DNA of 36,916 nt from Bacteroidales bacterium UBA6828 (GCA_002452095.1 DKEG01000016.1:1-36916); one strand, 5' to 3'; shown: positions 1 to 8,114, numbered from the stretch's first letter. Notes: a model not told the origin generated them from the sequence alone. Translations and numbers: made by a program.

Positions 1-483
1 GGCTTTGGCGGCAGAGTAGTTCACCTGTCCTGCCAACCCCGATACACCCGATATAGAGGAGATATTCACTATCCGCCCGTGGCGTGCACGCAGCATACCC
101 TGCAGCACGTAGTGTGTCTGGTAATAGAAACTGTCCAAGTTGGTTGTCATCACATCATGCCACTCCTTGCCGTCCATGAATACCAGCAGGTTGTCACGCC
201 GAATGCCCGCATTGTTTACGAGTACATCGAAGTGAGCGTCCTCGTGTTTCTCTTCCCAACTCTGCAAAGCAGAGCGTGTGGCTTCCGCATCGGATACATC
301 ATAGGGCAGCAACTCCGCCTTGCCGCCTGCCGCTTCTATATGCTGCAGTGTCTCTTCGGCTGCCTGTGTGTTGCTCAGGTAATTGATAACCACTATGTAT
401 CCGTCGTGCGCCAGACGCTCGGCAATAGCGCGACCTATACCGCGGCTACCGCCTGTTACCAAGGCATACTTCTCTGTCCCCAT
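1..483 (-). CDS. fabG: 3-oxoacyl-ACP reductase-like SDR (FabG family), partial
   Basis: Only the N-terminal 161 residues are present; the gene runs off the left edge. It starts MGTEKYALVTGG with the Rossmann motif TGGSRGIG, has the NNAG motif near residue 90 and the catalytic Ser and YSAAK (Tyr-x3-Lys) at the truncated end. This is the classical short-chain dehydrogenase layout of FabG enzymes, which reduce 3-oxoacyl-ACP with NADPH in the cytoplasm. It begins 3 bp after the stop of the secreted protein at 487-1284, which itself lies 6 bp from the ammonia-lyase gene, so the three look like one operon. Next to an aromatic ammonia-lyase, a dedicated FabG paralogue for aryl-polyene chain extension is more likely than the housekeeping enzyme. 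That assignment is inference, since the ketosynthases that would prove it lie outside the window. Confidence 0.88.
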   Translation of the reverse strand, partial: MGTEKYALVTGGSRGIGRAIAERLAHDGYIVVINYLSNTQAAEETLQHIEAAGGKAELLPYDVSDAEATRSALQSWEEKHEDAHFDVLVNNAGIRRDNLLVFMDGKEWHDVMTTNLDSFYYQTHYVLQGMLRARHGRIVNISSISGVSGLAGQVNYSAAKA

Positions 484-486
484 ACA

Positions 487-1284
487 TTAGAATTTAAGTG
501 CCAAACCAATACCATTGGCACTGCTTTGCAAATTCAAAGAAACCGTATTGGGTTTGGCGCAACTGGCATTGTACACCTCATGCGTATTATTACGCCTGAT
601 GCCGCCCACTATCAACAAAGGAATAGAGCCTGCCTCCATAAGAGAGCCGATAGTGATAAAGGCAGCACCGGAAGCCCACAGGGCATAAGCGGAGTTGCTG
701 TAGTAGCCGCCATAGTATGCATCCGCATAGAGGTCGGCATATCCTGCGCAATAAAGCGGCACACCTATCAGCATCTCAATGCCGATACCTGCGCCAAGGA
801 GTCCCCAACCGGCTTTCCACAACTTGTTGCCTTGCAGGTAACGTTGCCATGCTTCGGGGCAGTTGTTCTGTATAAACCGCAGATACGCCTGCTCATCCAT
901 ACGGGTGGTTCCTGTGCCGGTATTCAGGTAATAATAATCGTCCTGTTTTTCTATTAAGCCCACTTGATTGTCGTCTTGTTGGGAGGATTTGTTTGCCGTT
1001 GCGCTTTCTTTGTCCGTATTTGTGTCGGTGTCTTGTGCTTTGACCGGTTCTTGGTGGTACACCTGCACGTCTCCGTTCTCAAACAGGATAGAGTTCACAT
1101 CCGCTATGGGCAGTACGAACACCGGTCCGTCCTGGTAGGTGAACTTCTTATACTTGATTTCCGTACTCGAAACCTCTTGAATCTTTGCCTCAATGCGTTT
1201 GGCATCTTTGGTTACGATGATGTCTTGTGCCATAGCCGTCCATGTACACAAGGCGCAAATCACTAAAGTAATACTTCTTTTCAT
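487..1284 (-). CDS. secreted protein of unknown function, Bacteroidales type
   Basis: 265 residues. Residues 1-20 form a signal peptide (MKRSITLVICALCTWTAMA, cut before QD). A short domain of about 55 residues follows, rich in alternating hydrophobic and charged residues (IIVTKDAKRIEAK, then EIKYKKFTYQDGP and ILFENGDV); this module is common at the N-terminus of uncharacterised Bacteroidetes exported proteins. Residues about 75-110 are a polar Asp/Thr/Gln/Asn linker. The C-terminal half has two glycine/alanine-rich hydrophobic stretches and ends LNLQSSANGIGLALKF, resembling a final outer-membrane beta strand. The function is not known. It is sandwiched with 3- and 6-bp gaps between fabG and the ammonia-lyase, so it may serve the same envelope-bound product. 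The start is supported by the signal peptide. Confidence 0.8.
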   Translation of the reverse strand: MKRSITLVICALCTWTAMAQDIIVTKDAKRIEAKIQEVSSTEIKYKKFTYQDGPVFVLPIADVNSILFENGDVQVYHQEPVKAQDTDTNTDKESATANKSSQQDDNQVGLIEKQDDYYYLNTGTGTTRMDEQAYLRFIQNNCPEAWQRYLQGNKLWKAGWGLLGAGIGIEMLIGVPLYCAGYADLYADAYYGGYYSNSAYALWASGAAFITIGSLMEAGSIPLLIVGGIRRNNTHEVYNASCAKPNTVSLNLQSSANGIGLALKF

Positions 1285-1290
1285 AATGCT

Positions 1291-2802
1291 TTATGCTTTG
1301 TTTTTAAGGTATTGTATGATTGCTTCTATATCTTCATAGAACGGTGTATCTTCCACGATGGTGGGGGTAAGACGGCGGATGGCATCGTACTCCGCACGGG
1401 TGGCGGGTGCCAACTTGTCCGCTATGCCCAAGCAGTCCACCGCCTGCGCCAATGCCATCATCAGGATAGCCATCACCTGATAAGCGTTGTCTATCACCTG
1501 TTTGCACAGTTCGGCGGTGTTGGTACCCATCGATACGATGTCCTGGTTGTCGTTGTTGTTGGGTATCGAATGTACATAGTTGGGCATTGCCAGTGTCTGG
1601 CTCTCCGCCGTCGTACTCGTAGCGGTAAACTGGCACGCCTGCATGCCGTAGTTCAGTCCCAGTACACCTTTGTTGAGGAACGGCGGTAGGATACCGTTGA
1701 TACGGTCGTGGAACAGGTAGTTCAGTTGCCGCTCTGCCGTCATGGTCAGGCGCACCAAGGCTATCTTCACCTTGTCTTCCTCCAATGAGATATAATCCCC
1801 GTGGAAGTTCCCGCCGTGATACACATTCTCGGTAGTCGGGTCCACTATCGGATTGTCGCTGGCGGCATTCAGTTCCTCCTCCAGTACGCGGCGGCTGTTT
1901 TGCAATGTCTCATATATCGGACCTAATATCTGCGGTGTACAGCGCAGACTATAGTATGCCTGCACTTTGTGTTCAAACACCCTTTCTCCGCTATGCCCAT
2001 TGTCATACAGTTCGTGTTCGCGCTTCTGCAAACACTTGCTCCCTGCGGCAATACGGCGCATCTCCTCCGCGATGTATATCTGACCTGCGTGGCGGCGGTA
2101 CTCGTTGAGCGGGGCAGCCATCAGGTCGTCAAACGATGATGCCACCTCATTCATCCATACGCTTGTCAGTACTGCCATGCGCAGCAGGTTCTCCGCATCA
2201 AACTGGTTCACCATACCTATCCCCGTCATCACCGACGTTCCGTTGGTGGCACTCAGCCCCTCGCGTATATGGATATGGATAGGCTCCAGCCCACATTCCT
2301 GCAGCACCTCGCCGGTCTTGCGCCATTCGCCCCTGTAGTGCACTTTGCCTTCGCCTATCAGGCACAATGCGATATGCGCCAACTGCACCAAGTCGCCGCT
2401 TGCCCCCACGCTGCCGTGCTTGGGTACAAACGGTATGATACTCCGGTTGATGAATGCCGTCAGCAAGTCTATCACCTCGGTATGGATACCGCTCTTGCCT
2501 TGCAAAAACGACCCCAACCGTGCTATCATAGCCGCCCGCACATAGCGGTCTTCCAGCAGTTCGCCCGCCCCTGTGGAGTGGCTGCGTATGATGTTGTATT
2601 GCAGGTCCTTCAGATACCGGTCGTCCACGCGCCACTGCGCCATCGGTCCGAAGCCGGTATTGATACCATAGATGACCTTGTCCTCTGCAAAGCGTTTGAG
2701 GAACGTGTAACTCTCGTTTACGGTCTGATATTCTGCATCTGTTATGGTCAGTTGTTTGCCGCCATACAGAATGTCTCTTACTTCGTCAATAGTATGTCTC
2801 AC
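1291..2802 (-). CDS. tyrosine ammonia-lyase of the flexirubin/aryl-polyene type (MIO lyase)
   Basis: 503 residues, full length for the aromatic amino-acid lyase family. Ala134-Ser135-Gly136 (in GSVGASGDL) would cyclise to the MIO cofactor, and Tyr45 (VIYGINTGFGP) is the catalytic tyrosine. Conserved blocks include NGTSVMTGIG, YSLRCTPQILGP, YHGGNFHGDYISLE and VHSIPNNNDNQDIVSMGTN. The whole protein aligns, from memory, nearly block for block with Flavobacterium johnsoniae tyrosine ammonia-lyase, including Ser-His at the selectivity position (74-75, RSHSTGAG) where histidine lyases also carry Ser-His. Deamination of tyrosine would give 4-coumarate, the starter for flexirubin-type aryl polyenes. 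A histidine ammonia-lyase role is less likely: no hut genes are present and the neighbours are a reductase and an exported protein. It is the first full-size gene of its operon. Confidence 0.85.
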   Translation of the reverse strand: MRHTIDEVRDILYGGKQLTITDAEYQTVNESYTFLKRFAEDKVIYGINTGFGPMAQWRVDDRYLKDLQYNIIRSHSTGAGELLEDRYVRAAMIARLGSFLQGKSGIHTEVIDLLTAFINRSIIPFVPKHGSVGASGDLVQLAHIALCLIGEGKVHYRGEWRKTGEVLQECGLEPIHIHIREGLSATNGTSVMTGIGMVNQFDAENLLRMAVLTSVWMNEVASSFDDLMAAPLNEYRRHAGQIYIAEEMRRIAAGSKCLQKREHELYDNGHSGERVFEHKVQAYYSLRCTPQILGPIYETLQNSRRVLEEELNAASDNPIVDPTTENVYHGGNFHGDYISLEEDKVKIALVRLTMTAERQLNYLFHDRINGILPPFLNKGVLGLNYGMQACQFTATSTTAESQTLAMPNYVHSIPNNNDNQDIVSMGTNTAELCKQVIDNAYQVMAILMMALAQAVDCLGIADKLAPATRAEYDAIRRLTPTIVEDTPFYEDIEAIIQYLKNKA

Positions 2803-2831
2803 TATGTATTCCTGATTTTGTCTTTACTATT

Positions 2832-2909
2832 TTACCGCACAACCTTTTTGGCAGACACCATCGAGCAAGTCAGCAACATTACCACAATCATTGCAAACAT
2901 TTTCTTCAT
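2832..2909 (-). CDS. possible 25-aa leader peptide with a signal-sequence look
   Basis: A 25-codon reading frame lies between the promoter at 3061-3090 and the ammonia-lyase start, ending 29 bp before it. It reads MKKMFAMIVVMLLTCSMVSA and then KKVVR: a basic start, a hydrophobic core and an A-x-A-like cleavage site, with almost no mature part. It could be a genuine small membrane peptide, a translated leader, or the remnant of an exported protein. No family is recognised and the reading frame is short enough to arise by chance, so confidence is low. Confidence 0.3.
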   Translation of the reverse strand: MKKMFAMIVVMLLTCSMVSAKKVVR

Positions 2910-3060
2910 AACATTTTACTCTAATTCGTGTCAAGCGCAACTTTTAATGTGATATATCGCTGTTATATTTTTTACATAGATTCAACGATAAGGCTTTGTG
3001 TATTACAATTGCCCCTGCCGTAATTTTTCTATCGTCCCAATTAGTGTAGATATTCAAACG

Positions 3061-3090
3061 CAAAGATAGTGCTTTTAATTTATACACCAA
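3061..3090 (-). promoter_or_regulatory. Bacteroidetes sigma-ABfr promoter for the ammonia-lyase operon
   Basis: Read on the minus strand, TTG (3088-3090) is followed after 19 nt by TATCTTTG (3061-3068), matching the TTG/TAnnTTTG form. It would start RNA near 3054, giving a leader of about 250 nt that carries the 25-codon frame. A T-rich tract (3092-3127 on the plus strand) lies just upstream and could act as an UP-like element. Confidence 0.6.
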
Positions 3091-3196
3091 AATTTTTACT
3101 ATTTTTTTTTATTTTTTTTATTTTTTATGCCGTAAATAGTAAGAAAAATCAAAGAAAGTGTACCATTCTTATATCCTTACTTGTATGTAGAAAGTC

Positions 3197-3250
3197 TATG
3201 TGATTCGTATGTGATTCGTATGTGATTCATATGTGATTCATATGTGATTA
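3197..3250. repeat. 11-bp tandem repeat, five units
   Basis: The unit TATGTGATTC(G/A) occurs at 3197, 3208, 3219, 3230 and 3241 (the last one base short). It directly precedes the structured element at 3252-3415. The 11-bp period equals about one helical turn. The 805-bp gap between the ammonia-lyase and the lipoprotein (2803-3607) contains this array, the element, the 42-bp repeat at 3461-3530 and one promoter at each end, with no convincing full-length gene. Confidence 0.9.
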
Positions 3251-3251
3251 A

Positions 3252-3415
3252 GCCGTTTTTTTCGGTGTTTACCCGGGAGTTGGCACCAAGTTCCACAGGG
3301 GACGCGGACACCCTGCGGGGTGCTCTCCTCGTCCGCGGTCAGTTTGGCACAAACTGTATAATGATGCTACGCACTTGGGAGACGACGCGTCTCGCGTCGT
3401 TATCGGCTTTGCCGA
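3252..3415 (+). other. dispersed structured non-coding element, copy 1
   Basis: Four blocks recur in inverted orientation at 12462-12640: GGAGTTGGCACC (3276-3287), GGGGACGCGGACAC (3298-3311), CCTCGTCCGC (3327-3336) and TTTGGCACAAAC (3343-3354), followed by TGGGAGACG (3376-3384). GCGGAC (3304-3309) can pair with GTCCGC (3331-3336), and the loop itself holds ACCC/GGGT. A perfect 8-bp hairpin (ACGACGCG-TCT-CGCGTCGT, 3382-3400) and a second one (TCGGC-TTT-GCCGA, 3403-3415) follow. Conserved stems with a variable loop suggest a structured RNA or a small non-autonomous mobile repeat. No known family is recognised. It is much more GC-rich than its flanks. Confidence 0.7.
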
Positions 3416-3460
3416 ACCATATATTATGTTTCAATATGTCTTTTTGATAGCACTTGAATG

Positions 3461-3530
3461 TTATTTTGATGACGATTGCACTGTTTTTACATTGTTCCAT
3501 TATTATTTTGATGCGGTTGCCCTGTTGTTT
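3461..3530. repeat. two degenerate copies of a 42-bp-spaced repeat; one part recurs at the window end
   Basis: TTATTTTGATG begins both copies (3461 and 3503) and each continues with a CG(A/G)TTGC(A/C)CTGTT core. The second contains the 20-mer TTTGATGCGGTTGCCCTGTT (3507-3526), which is present exactly, reverse-complemented, at 36897-36916, the last 20 bases of the window. A shorter version (GGTTGCCCTGTTT) is at 9582-9594. Confidence 0.7.
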
Positions 3531-3542
3531 TTTGTAGTAGGC

Positions 3543-3573
3543 TTGTGTATGTAAAAAAAAAAGTGTACCTTTG
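3543..3573 (+). promoter_or_regulatory. Bacteroidetes promoter for the lipoprotein/OmpA pair
   Basis: TTG (3543-3545), a 20-nt spacer and TACCTTTG (3566-3573) match the consensus exactly. RNA would start near 3580, 28 nt before the ATG at 3608, which rules out the upstream in-frame GTG at 3545 as the start codon. Confidence 0.8.
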
Positions 3574-3607
3574 TGCGCTATTTTGTACGTATAAAACTAA
3601 ATTCACA

Positions 3608-5470
3608 ATGAAAGCAAGACATCTATTCTTTGTCATAGCAGGCTATACCGGTCTGGTTATGAGTGGTTGCAAAGCGGATGTGGACTTGAAAAACATCAGT
3701 ACAGCCGCCGAGTTGAATATGGGTATCGCTCTGCCGGTAGGTTCGATGAGTGCTACTATCGGCGATTTTCTTGCCGATGGGCAAGTGCCGAATATCTATG
3801 TGGATTCGCTTGACAATAAGGGAATCCTGACATTCAAAGACACCTTCAGTATAGATAGAAAGTTCCACCAAGTAGATTTGAGTCAGTATGTTTCGGAGAA
3901 AACGCTTACAATGAATGTATATGACAAGTTGCGGGAAAATCAGGAACTTGACAATCATCAGATTACGGGTGATGATAACAAAGAGATTACGCTGGCGTTC
4001 CCCCTTACGTTGAAATTGAAAGGTATCAATAATGATGAGAATAACGAGCGTTTGGATAGCGCATTGATAAAGAATGCGAATTTTATCAGCACTATTGTAC
4101 CCAAGAACCTGCCGCTCAAATGGGAGTGGATCAATAGCGTGAGCATTGATTTGGGCAGTGCTTTTTCCCGCCCGCAGGGCAAAAATGTGGTGGTGTATTC
4201 CAAAGGCGACGGATACGGATATAGTCAGGATATACCTATTCAGGTAACGGAGTTTACAGTCAACTTGATGAAAAACAGAACGCCCTCCACGCCGGAGGCG
4301 TATTTCGGCAATGTAATAGATACCTGCGATTTTGTCATCTATTTCAATTTTACGGTACCTACATCTGCCGGAAAGGTAACCATAGCCGATGATGCGGCAT
4401 TTGAGTATCATTTGGGTGTGCAGTTTATCGACTATGCGGCTATATGGGGTATGTTTACTCCCTCAAGCGATATGTATGACGAGGATACGGTGAGCATAGC
4501 CAAAGAGTGGGCTGCGTGGACGCAACTCAAGAAAGCCAAACTGCCGTTTGCTGAACCGGTCGTCGATATGCAGATTACCACCCAAGTGGCTGGTGCATTG
4601 ATGATGCATGGGGATTATCTGTTTGTGGAGACCGAGGACAAATCGCAGAAACGATATGCCACTTTCAATGGCAACCAGACGCTTTATCGCGATTTTACGC
4701 CCGATGAGTGTTTGCCGCTGACAAGTGCAATAGGCGATTCTGCTACTATGCACGTGCGTTTCGACAATACAGAGGCTTTCGGGCGTATTGACCGGTTGTT
4801 TGCCATCCGTCCGGATATATTCGGTTATAAATTTTCTATCGATTTCAATCGCCAGTACACACCACAGATACGTATCACGCCCAATACGGGTATCTATGTG
4901 GACGCTGTCGCAACATTGCCGTTTATTTTTAATGAAGGGGTGGGGATTGAGTATAGTGATACCATAAAGGATATAGACATCAGTCGATATACCTTGGATT
5001 CGTTGTTGGCATCGGTGGAAATGATTGATACTGTCAAAACAAGCGACCTGAAACTCATTATGAAGATAACCAACTCCATTCCGTTGGATATTCAAGGTGT
5101 GTTCTATGCGTTGGACGAGGACGGAAATGTGATTACCGAACCGGATGACCCCACAAAGATCTATCGTTTGACATCTTCCGATACCATTCGTATCACGGCT
5201 CCGTCATATCGTTTTGAAGGTGGTTCGGCTATTCCTACAGCGAGTGAACAGGTTGAAATCCTGTCGATTGACAAGAGGCATTTTGATACGTTTAGCAAGA
5301 TTAAAAGCATTGTTTATACGGCAAGCATAGATGACGGGTCATTGCAGAGTGCTTATCGGAACGGAGGTTTCAATATGCGAATAGCAGAGGATAACAAACT
5401 CAAGATACAATTAGGTTTGAGTGCCAAAGTGGATGCTGTTTTTGATTTAGGTAATATAAATAATAAATAA
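3608..5470 (+). CDS. large lipoprotein of unknown function
   Basis: 620 residues from the ATG at 3608; the promoter at 3543-3573 and the signal peptide both support this start over the longer frame. Residues 1-20 are a lipoprotein signal with lipobox (LVMSGC, Cys21). The mature part has many short beta-type segments with Thr/Asp-rich turns, suggesting all-beta domains, but no family motif is recognised. It ends 13 bp before the beta-barrel/OmpA gene, with AGGAG in the gap, so the two are co-transcribed and probably act together at the outer membrane. A role as a partner or surface subunit of that protein is inference. An alternative is an independent adhesin-like lipoprotein. Confidence 0.8.
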   Translation: MKARHLFFVIAGYTGLVMSGCKADVDLKNISTAAELNMGIALPVGSMSATIGDFLADGQVPNIYVDSLDNKGILTFKDTFSIDRKFHQVDLSQYVSEKTLTMNVYDKLRENQELDNHQITGDDNKEITLAFPLTLKLKGINNDENNERLDSALIKNANFISTIVPKNLPLKWEWINSVSIDLGSAFSRPQGKNVVVYSKGDGYGYSQDIPIQVTEFTVNLMKNRTPSTPEAYFGNVIDTCDFVIYFNFTVPTSAGKVTIADDAAFEYHLGVQFIDYAAIWGMFTPSSDMYDEDTVSIAKEWAAWTQLKKAKLPFAEPVVDMQITTQVAGALMMHGDYLFVETEDKSQKRYATFNGNQTLYRDFTPDECLPLTSAIGDSATMHVRFDNTEAFGRIDRLFAIRPDIFGYKFSIDFNRQYTPQIRITPNTGIYVDAVATLPFIFNEGVGIEYSDTIKDIDISRYTLDSLLASVEMIDTVKTSDLKLIMKITNSIPLDIQGVFYALDEDGNVITEPDDPTKIYRLTSSDTIRITAPSYRFEGGSAIPTASEQVEILSIDKRHFDTFSKIKSIVYTASIDDGSLQSAYRNGGFNMRIAEDNKLKIQLGLSAKVDAVFDLGNINNK

Positions 5471-5483
5471 GGAGAACTGACCA

Positions 5484-8114
5484 ATGAGAAACGTATTTCG
5501 TAATTTGATGGTAGCGGCTCTCCTTACGGGTGCTGTCAGCGTACAAGCGCAACAGGTAACGACGCTTTATTTTTTGGAAAATGCGCCTATGCGCCACTTG
5601 GTAAACCCTGCTTTTCAGCCGGTAAGCAACGGGTATATCAATTTTACTCCTCTGGGCTATACAAGTATGTGGGTGGGAAATAACTCCCTCACTATGAGTG
5701 ATTTGATTTATATAGACCCGCTGACAGGGCAGACTATTACGGCTCTACACCCCAATGGCGATAAGGCGGCATTGCTGCGTACATTCCGTAAGGTTACGCT
5801 TTTTGATGGTGATGTTACTGCCGATTTGCTGAGTTTCGGTTTCCGTACAAAGAACGAAAAAGGGTATTTCCATTTCAATATTATGGAGCGTGCCGACGGT
5901 GGTGTCGCATTACCTTACGACCTGTTCGGCTTTGCGCTGGGCGGAGGTATGCAGGACCTGAATGGCGGAATCAACTATATCAATCTCAATAAGTTAGGTT
6001 TGACTGCCACGCTATATACAGAAATCGGATTTGGCTATTCGCATCGCATCAATGACCAATGGACGGTCGGCGGAAAACTGAAAGTGCTGCTCGGAACGAT
6101 GTATGCAGGTATGGCTAATTCCAATCTCGGTATCGATGCTTCGGCCACAGAGTGGCGCATACATGGTACGAGCAATCTGATGGTTGCGGCTCCTATCAAT
6201 TGGAATGCCGTTCCGCAGGAAATAAACAAAGATACTTGGTCCGATTTCAATAAAGACGAACTGGTTAATACTGATGATACAAAGGCTCTGGTTAAATCAT
6301 TGCTCACCTCGAGCGGTTATGGTGCGGCTTTTGATCTCGGTTTTACATACAAACCCATTGAGCAACTGCAGATTACTGCCGCTGTAAATGATCTCGGATT
6401 TATCTATTGGAATGGCGGACGCCGCTATAATTGCACAGTTGATACCACCTTTACAGGTGTCGGAGATTTTACGTACGACCACTATGTAGTGGACGGAAAG
6501 TTTGACTCGGATAGTCTGCTCCATGATGTGCAAAACAATCTGATCGGAATAGTTGAGGGTACGACCGCTACTATGGCAGGTACCGGGTTTGCCCGTATGC
6601 TGAGTGCCAAACTCAATATAGGTATTGACGCCAATTTCTGGGATAATCGTATAGGCGTAGGCGTGCTGTCAAAGACGCGCTTCTATAATCGCTATGTTTA
6701 TGAGGAAGTTACACTCGGTGCGGCTTTGCGCCCGTGCAACTGGTTCAACCTTGCATTGAGTTATTCTTTGGTGAACAATGGCAAGTATAGCAATATCGGT
6801 GCAGGACTCAGTTTTATGCCCTACGATGGCATTAACCTGACATTGGCAATGGATTATATCCCCACTTCGTATGCCTATTATGATATAGAGAAAGAGAATG
6901 GCAAAACGATGCATTGCCCCATCCCTTACCGGACAAAGGGGGTTAATCTGGCAATGGGCATCAGCATTGTATGGGGAACCAACAAGAGCAAGAAAGACAC
7001 CGACAAAGATGGTATCTATGACCGGTTGGATATGTGTCCTAATACGCCCAAGAATGTACAGGTGGATGTGCTCGGATGCCCGATAGACTCCGATGGTGAT
7101 GGTGTCCCCGACTACCTTGACCGCTGCCCGGGTACGCCCGAAGCGGCTTATGGATTGGTGGATAGCGTCGGTTGCCCGATAGATTCCGACGGCGACGGTG
7201 TCCCCGATTATTTGGATGAATGTTCCAACACTCCCGCCGGTGCTTTCGGTATGGTGGATGAGAAAGGGTGTGAGATTGACTCCGATGGAGACGGAATACC
7301 TGATTGGCGCGATGAATGTCCCGGTACACCTATAGAAGCACAGGGCTATATTGATGAGAAAGGCTGCTTGCTGGATACCGACGGGGATGGTGTACCCGAC
7401 TATCTCGACGAATGTCCCGACACCCCGGAGGCAGCGTATGGTATGGTGGACGAAAAGGGGTGTCCGATAGATACTGATGGCGATGGAGTTCCCGATTATC
7501 TGGACGAATGTCCCAATACGCCTGCCGAGGCAAAGGGCTTTGTGGACGAGAATGGTTGTGAGATAGATACTGACGGTGATGGGGTTCCCGATTGGAAAGA
7601 TGAGTGCCCGACGGTGGCAGGTCCTAAATACAACAAGGGGTGTCCTGAGGTAAAACGCGAGGTGCGCAACCTGCTTAAGAAAGCGATGCAGGGTATCCGA
7701 TTTGAGAACGGAAAAGCAAATATCAAGAAGGCTTCTTATCCGCTGCTGGATCAAATTGCCAAAACCTTTATTGATAACCCGACCTTTATGATTGAGGTGC
7801 AAGGGCATACCGATAATGTGGGAAAAGCGGACTTTAACAAGAATCTGAGCAACAAACGTGCACACGCAGTGATGGACTATCTAGTGAAGAAAGGTGTTCC
7901 CGCAGAGCGTATGACAGCCCACGGCTATGGTATGGAAGTGCCTATTGCCGACAACAAGACTGCCAAAGGGCGTGCATTGAACCGCCGCGTGGAGTTTAAT
8001 ATCACATTTGAGGAGATTACTTACGAGACTATTCTCGATCACGCCGATTCTACTTTACTGCCCAAGCAGGACACCATTCAGGCACTGCCGTTGGATACAG
8101 TGCAAAACCAATAA
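5484..8114 (+). CDS. outer-membrane protein: DUF5723-like barrel, TSP3 repeats, OmpA C-domain
   Basis: 876 residues. Residues 1-22 are a signal peptide (ending VSVQA). Residues about 25-495 look like a Bacteroidetes beta-barrel domain; NAPMRHLVNPAFQP near the start is typical of DUF5723 proteins. Residues about 505-720 hold seven calcium-binding thrombospondin type-3 units of the form D(S/T)DGDG(V/I)PD, spaced about 32 residues with paired Cys. Residues about 735-850 are an OmpA peptidoglycan-binding domain (GHTDNVGKADFNKNLS, then GRALNRRVEF with the diaminopimelate-binding Asp and Arg). The protein should span the outer membrane and tie it to peptidoglycan through a stiff calcium-dependent stalk. 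AGGAG precedes the ATG at 5484. The first TSP3 unit (DTDKDGIYD) is the most divergent. Confidence 0.88.
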   Translation: MRNVFRNLMVAALLTGAVSVQAQQVTTLYFLENAPMRHLVNPAFQPVSNGYINFTPLGYTSMWVGNNSLTMSDLIYIDPLTGQTITALHPNGDKAALLRTFRKVTLFDGDVTADLLSFGFRTKNEKGYFHFNIMERADGGVALPYDLFGFALGGGMQDLNGGINYINLNKLGLTATLYTEIGFGYSHRINDQWTVGGKLKVLLGTMYAGMANSNLGIDASATEWRIHGTSNLMVAAPINWNAVPQEINKDTWSDFNKDELVNTDDTKALVKSLLTSSGYGAAFDLGFTYKPIEQLQITAAVNDLGFIYWNGGRRYNCTVDTTFTGVGDFTYDHYVVDGKFDSDSLLHDVQNNLIGIVEGTTATMAGTGFARMLSAKLNIGIDANFWDNRIGVGVLSKTRFYNRYVYEEVTLGAALRPCNWFNLALSYSLVNNGKYSNIGAGLSFMPYDGINLTLAMDYIPTSYAYYDIEKENGKTMHCPIPYRTKGVNLAMGISIVWGTNKSKKDTDKDGIYDRLDMCPNTPKNVQVDVLGCPIDSDGDGVPDYLDRCPGTPEAAYGLVDSVGCPIDSDGDGVPDYLDECSNTPAGAFGMVDEKGCEIDSDGDGIPDWRDECPGTPIEAQGYIDEKGCLLDTDGDGVPDYLDECPDTPEAAYGMVDEKGCPIDTDGDGVPDYLDECPNTPAEAKGFVDENGCEIDTDGDGVPDWKDECPTVAGPKYNKGCPEVKREVRNLLKKAMQGIRFENGKANIKKASYPLLDQIAKTFIDNPTFMIEVQGHTDNVGKADFNKNLSNKRAHAVMDYLVKKGVPAERMTAHGYGMEVPIADNKTAKGRALNRRVEFNITFEEITYETILDHADSTLLPKQDTIQALPLDTVQNQ

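Noticed and set aside
79..957. 292-codon plus-strand frame
   Set aside because: It lies antisense to the FabG gene and the secreted protein, which both have clear family or signal-peptide features; the translation is Cys/His-rich and lacks any motif.
1291..2802. Histidine ammonia-lyase (hutH)
   Set aside because: The Ser-His selectivity pair would allow it, but the remaining sequence follows the Flavobacterium tyrosine lyase and the neighbours are not hut genes.
3244..3447. 67-codon plus-strand frame across the first structured element
   Set aside because: It starts inside the 11-bp array, shows no conserved counterpart in the second copy of the element, and reads through the hairpins; the DNA similarity is better explained by structure.
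7087..7600. DNA repeat of about 96 bp, considered as a CRISPR-like or minisatellite array
   Set aside because: It codes in frame for the thrombospondin type-3 units, with third-position differences between copies.
6669..7865. 398-codon minus-strand frame opposite the TSP3/OmpA protein
   Set aside because: It is a shadow of the calcium-repeat coding sequence; its repetitive look comes from the repeats on the real strand.
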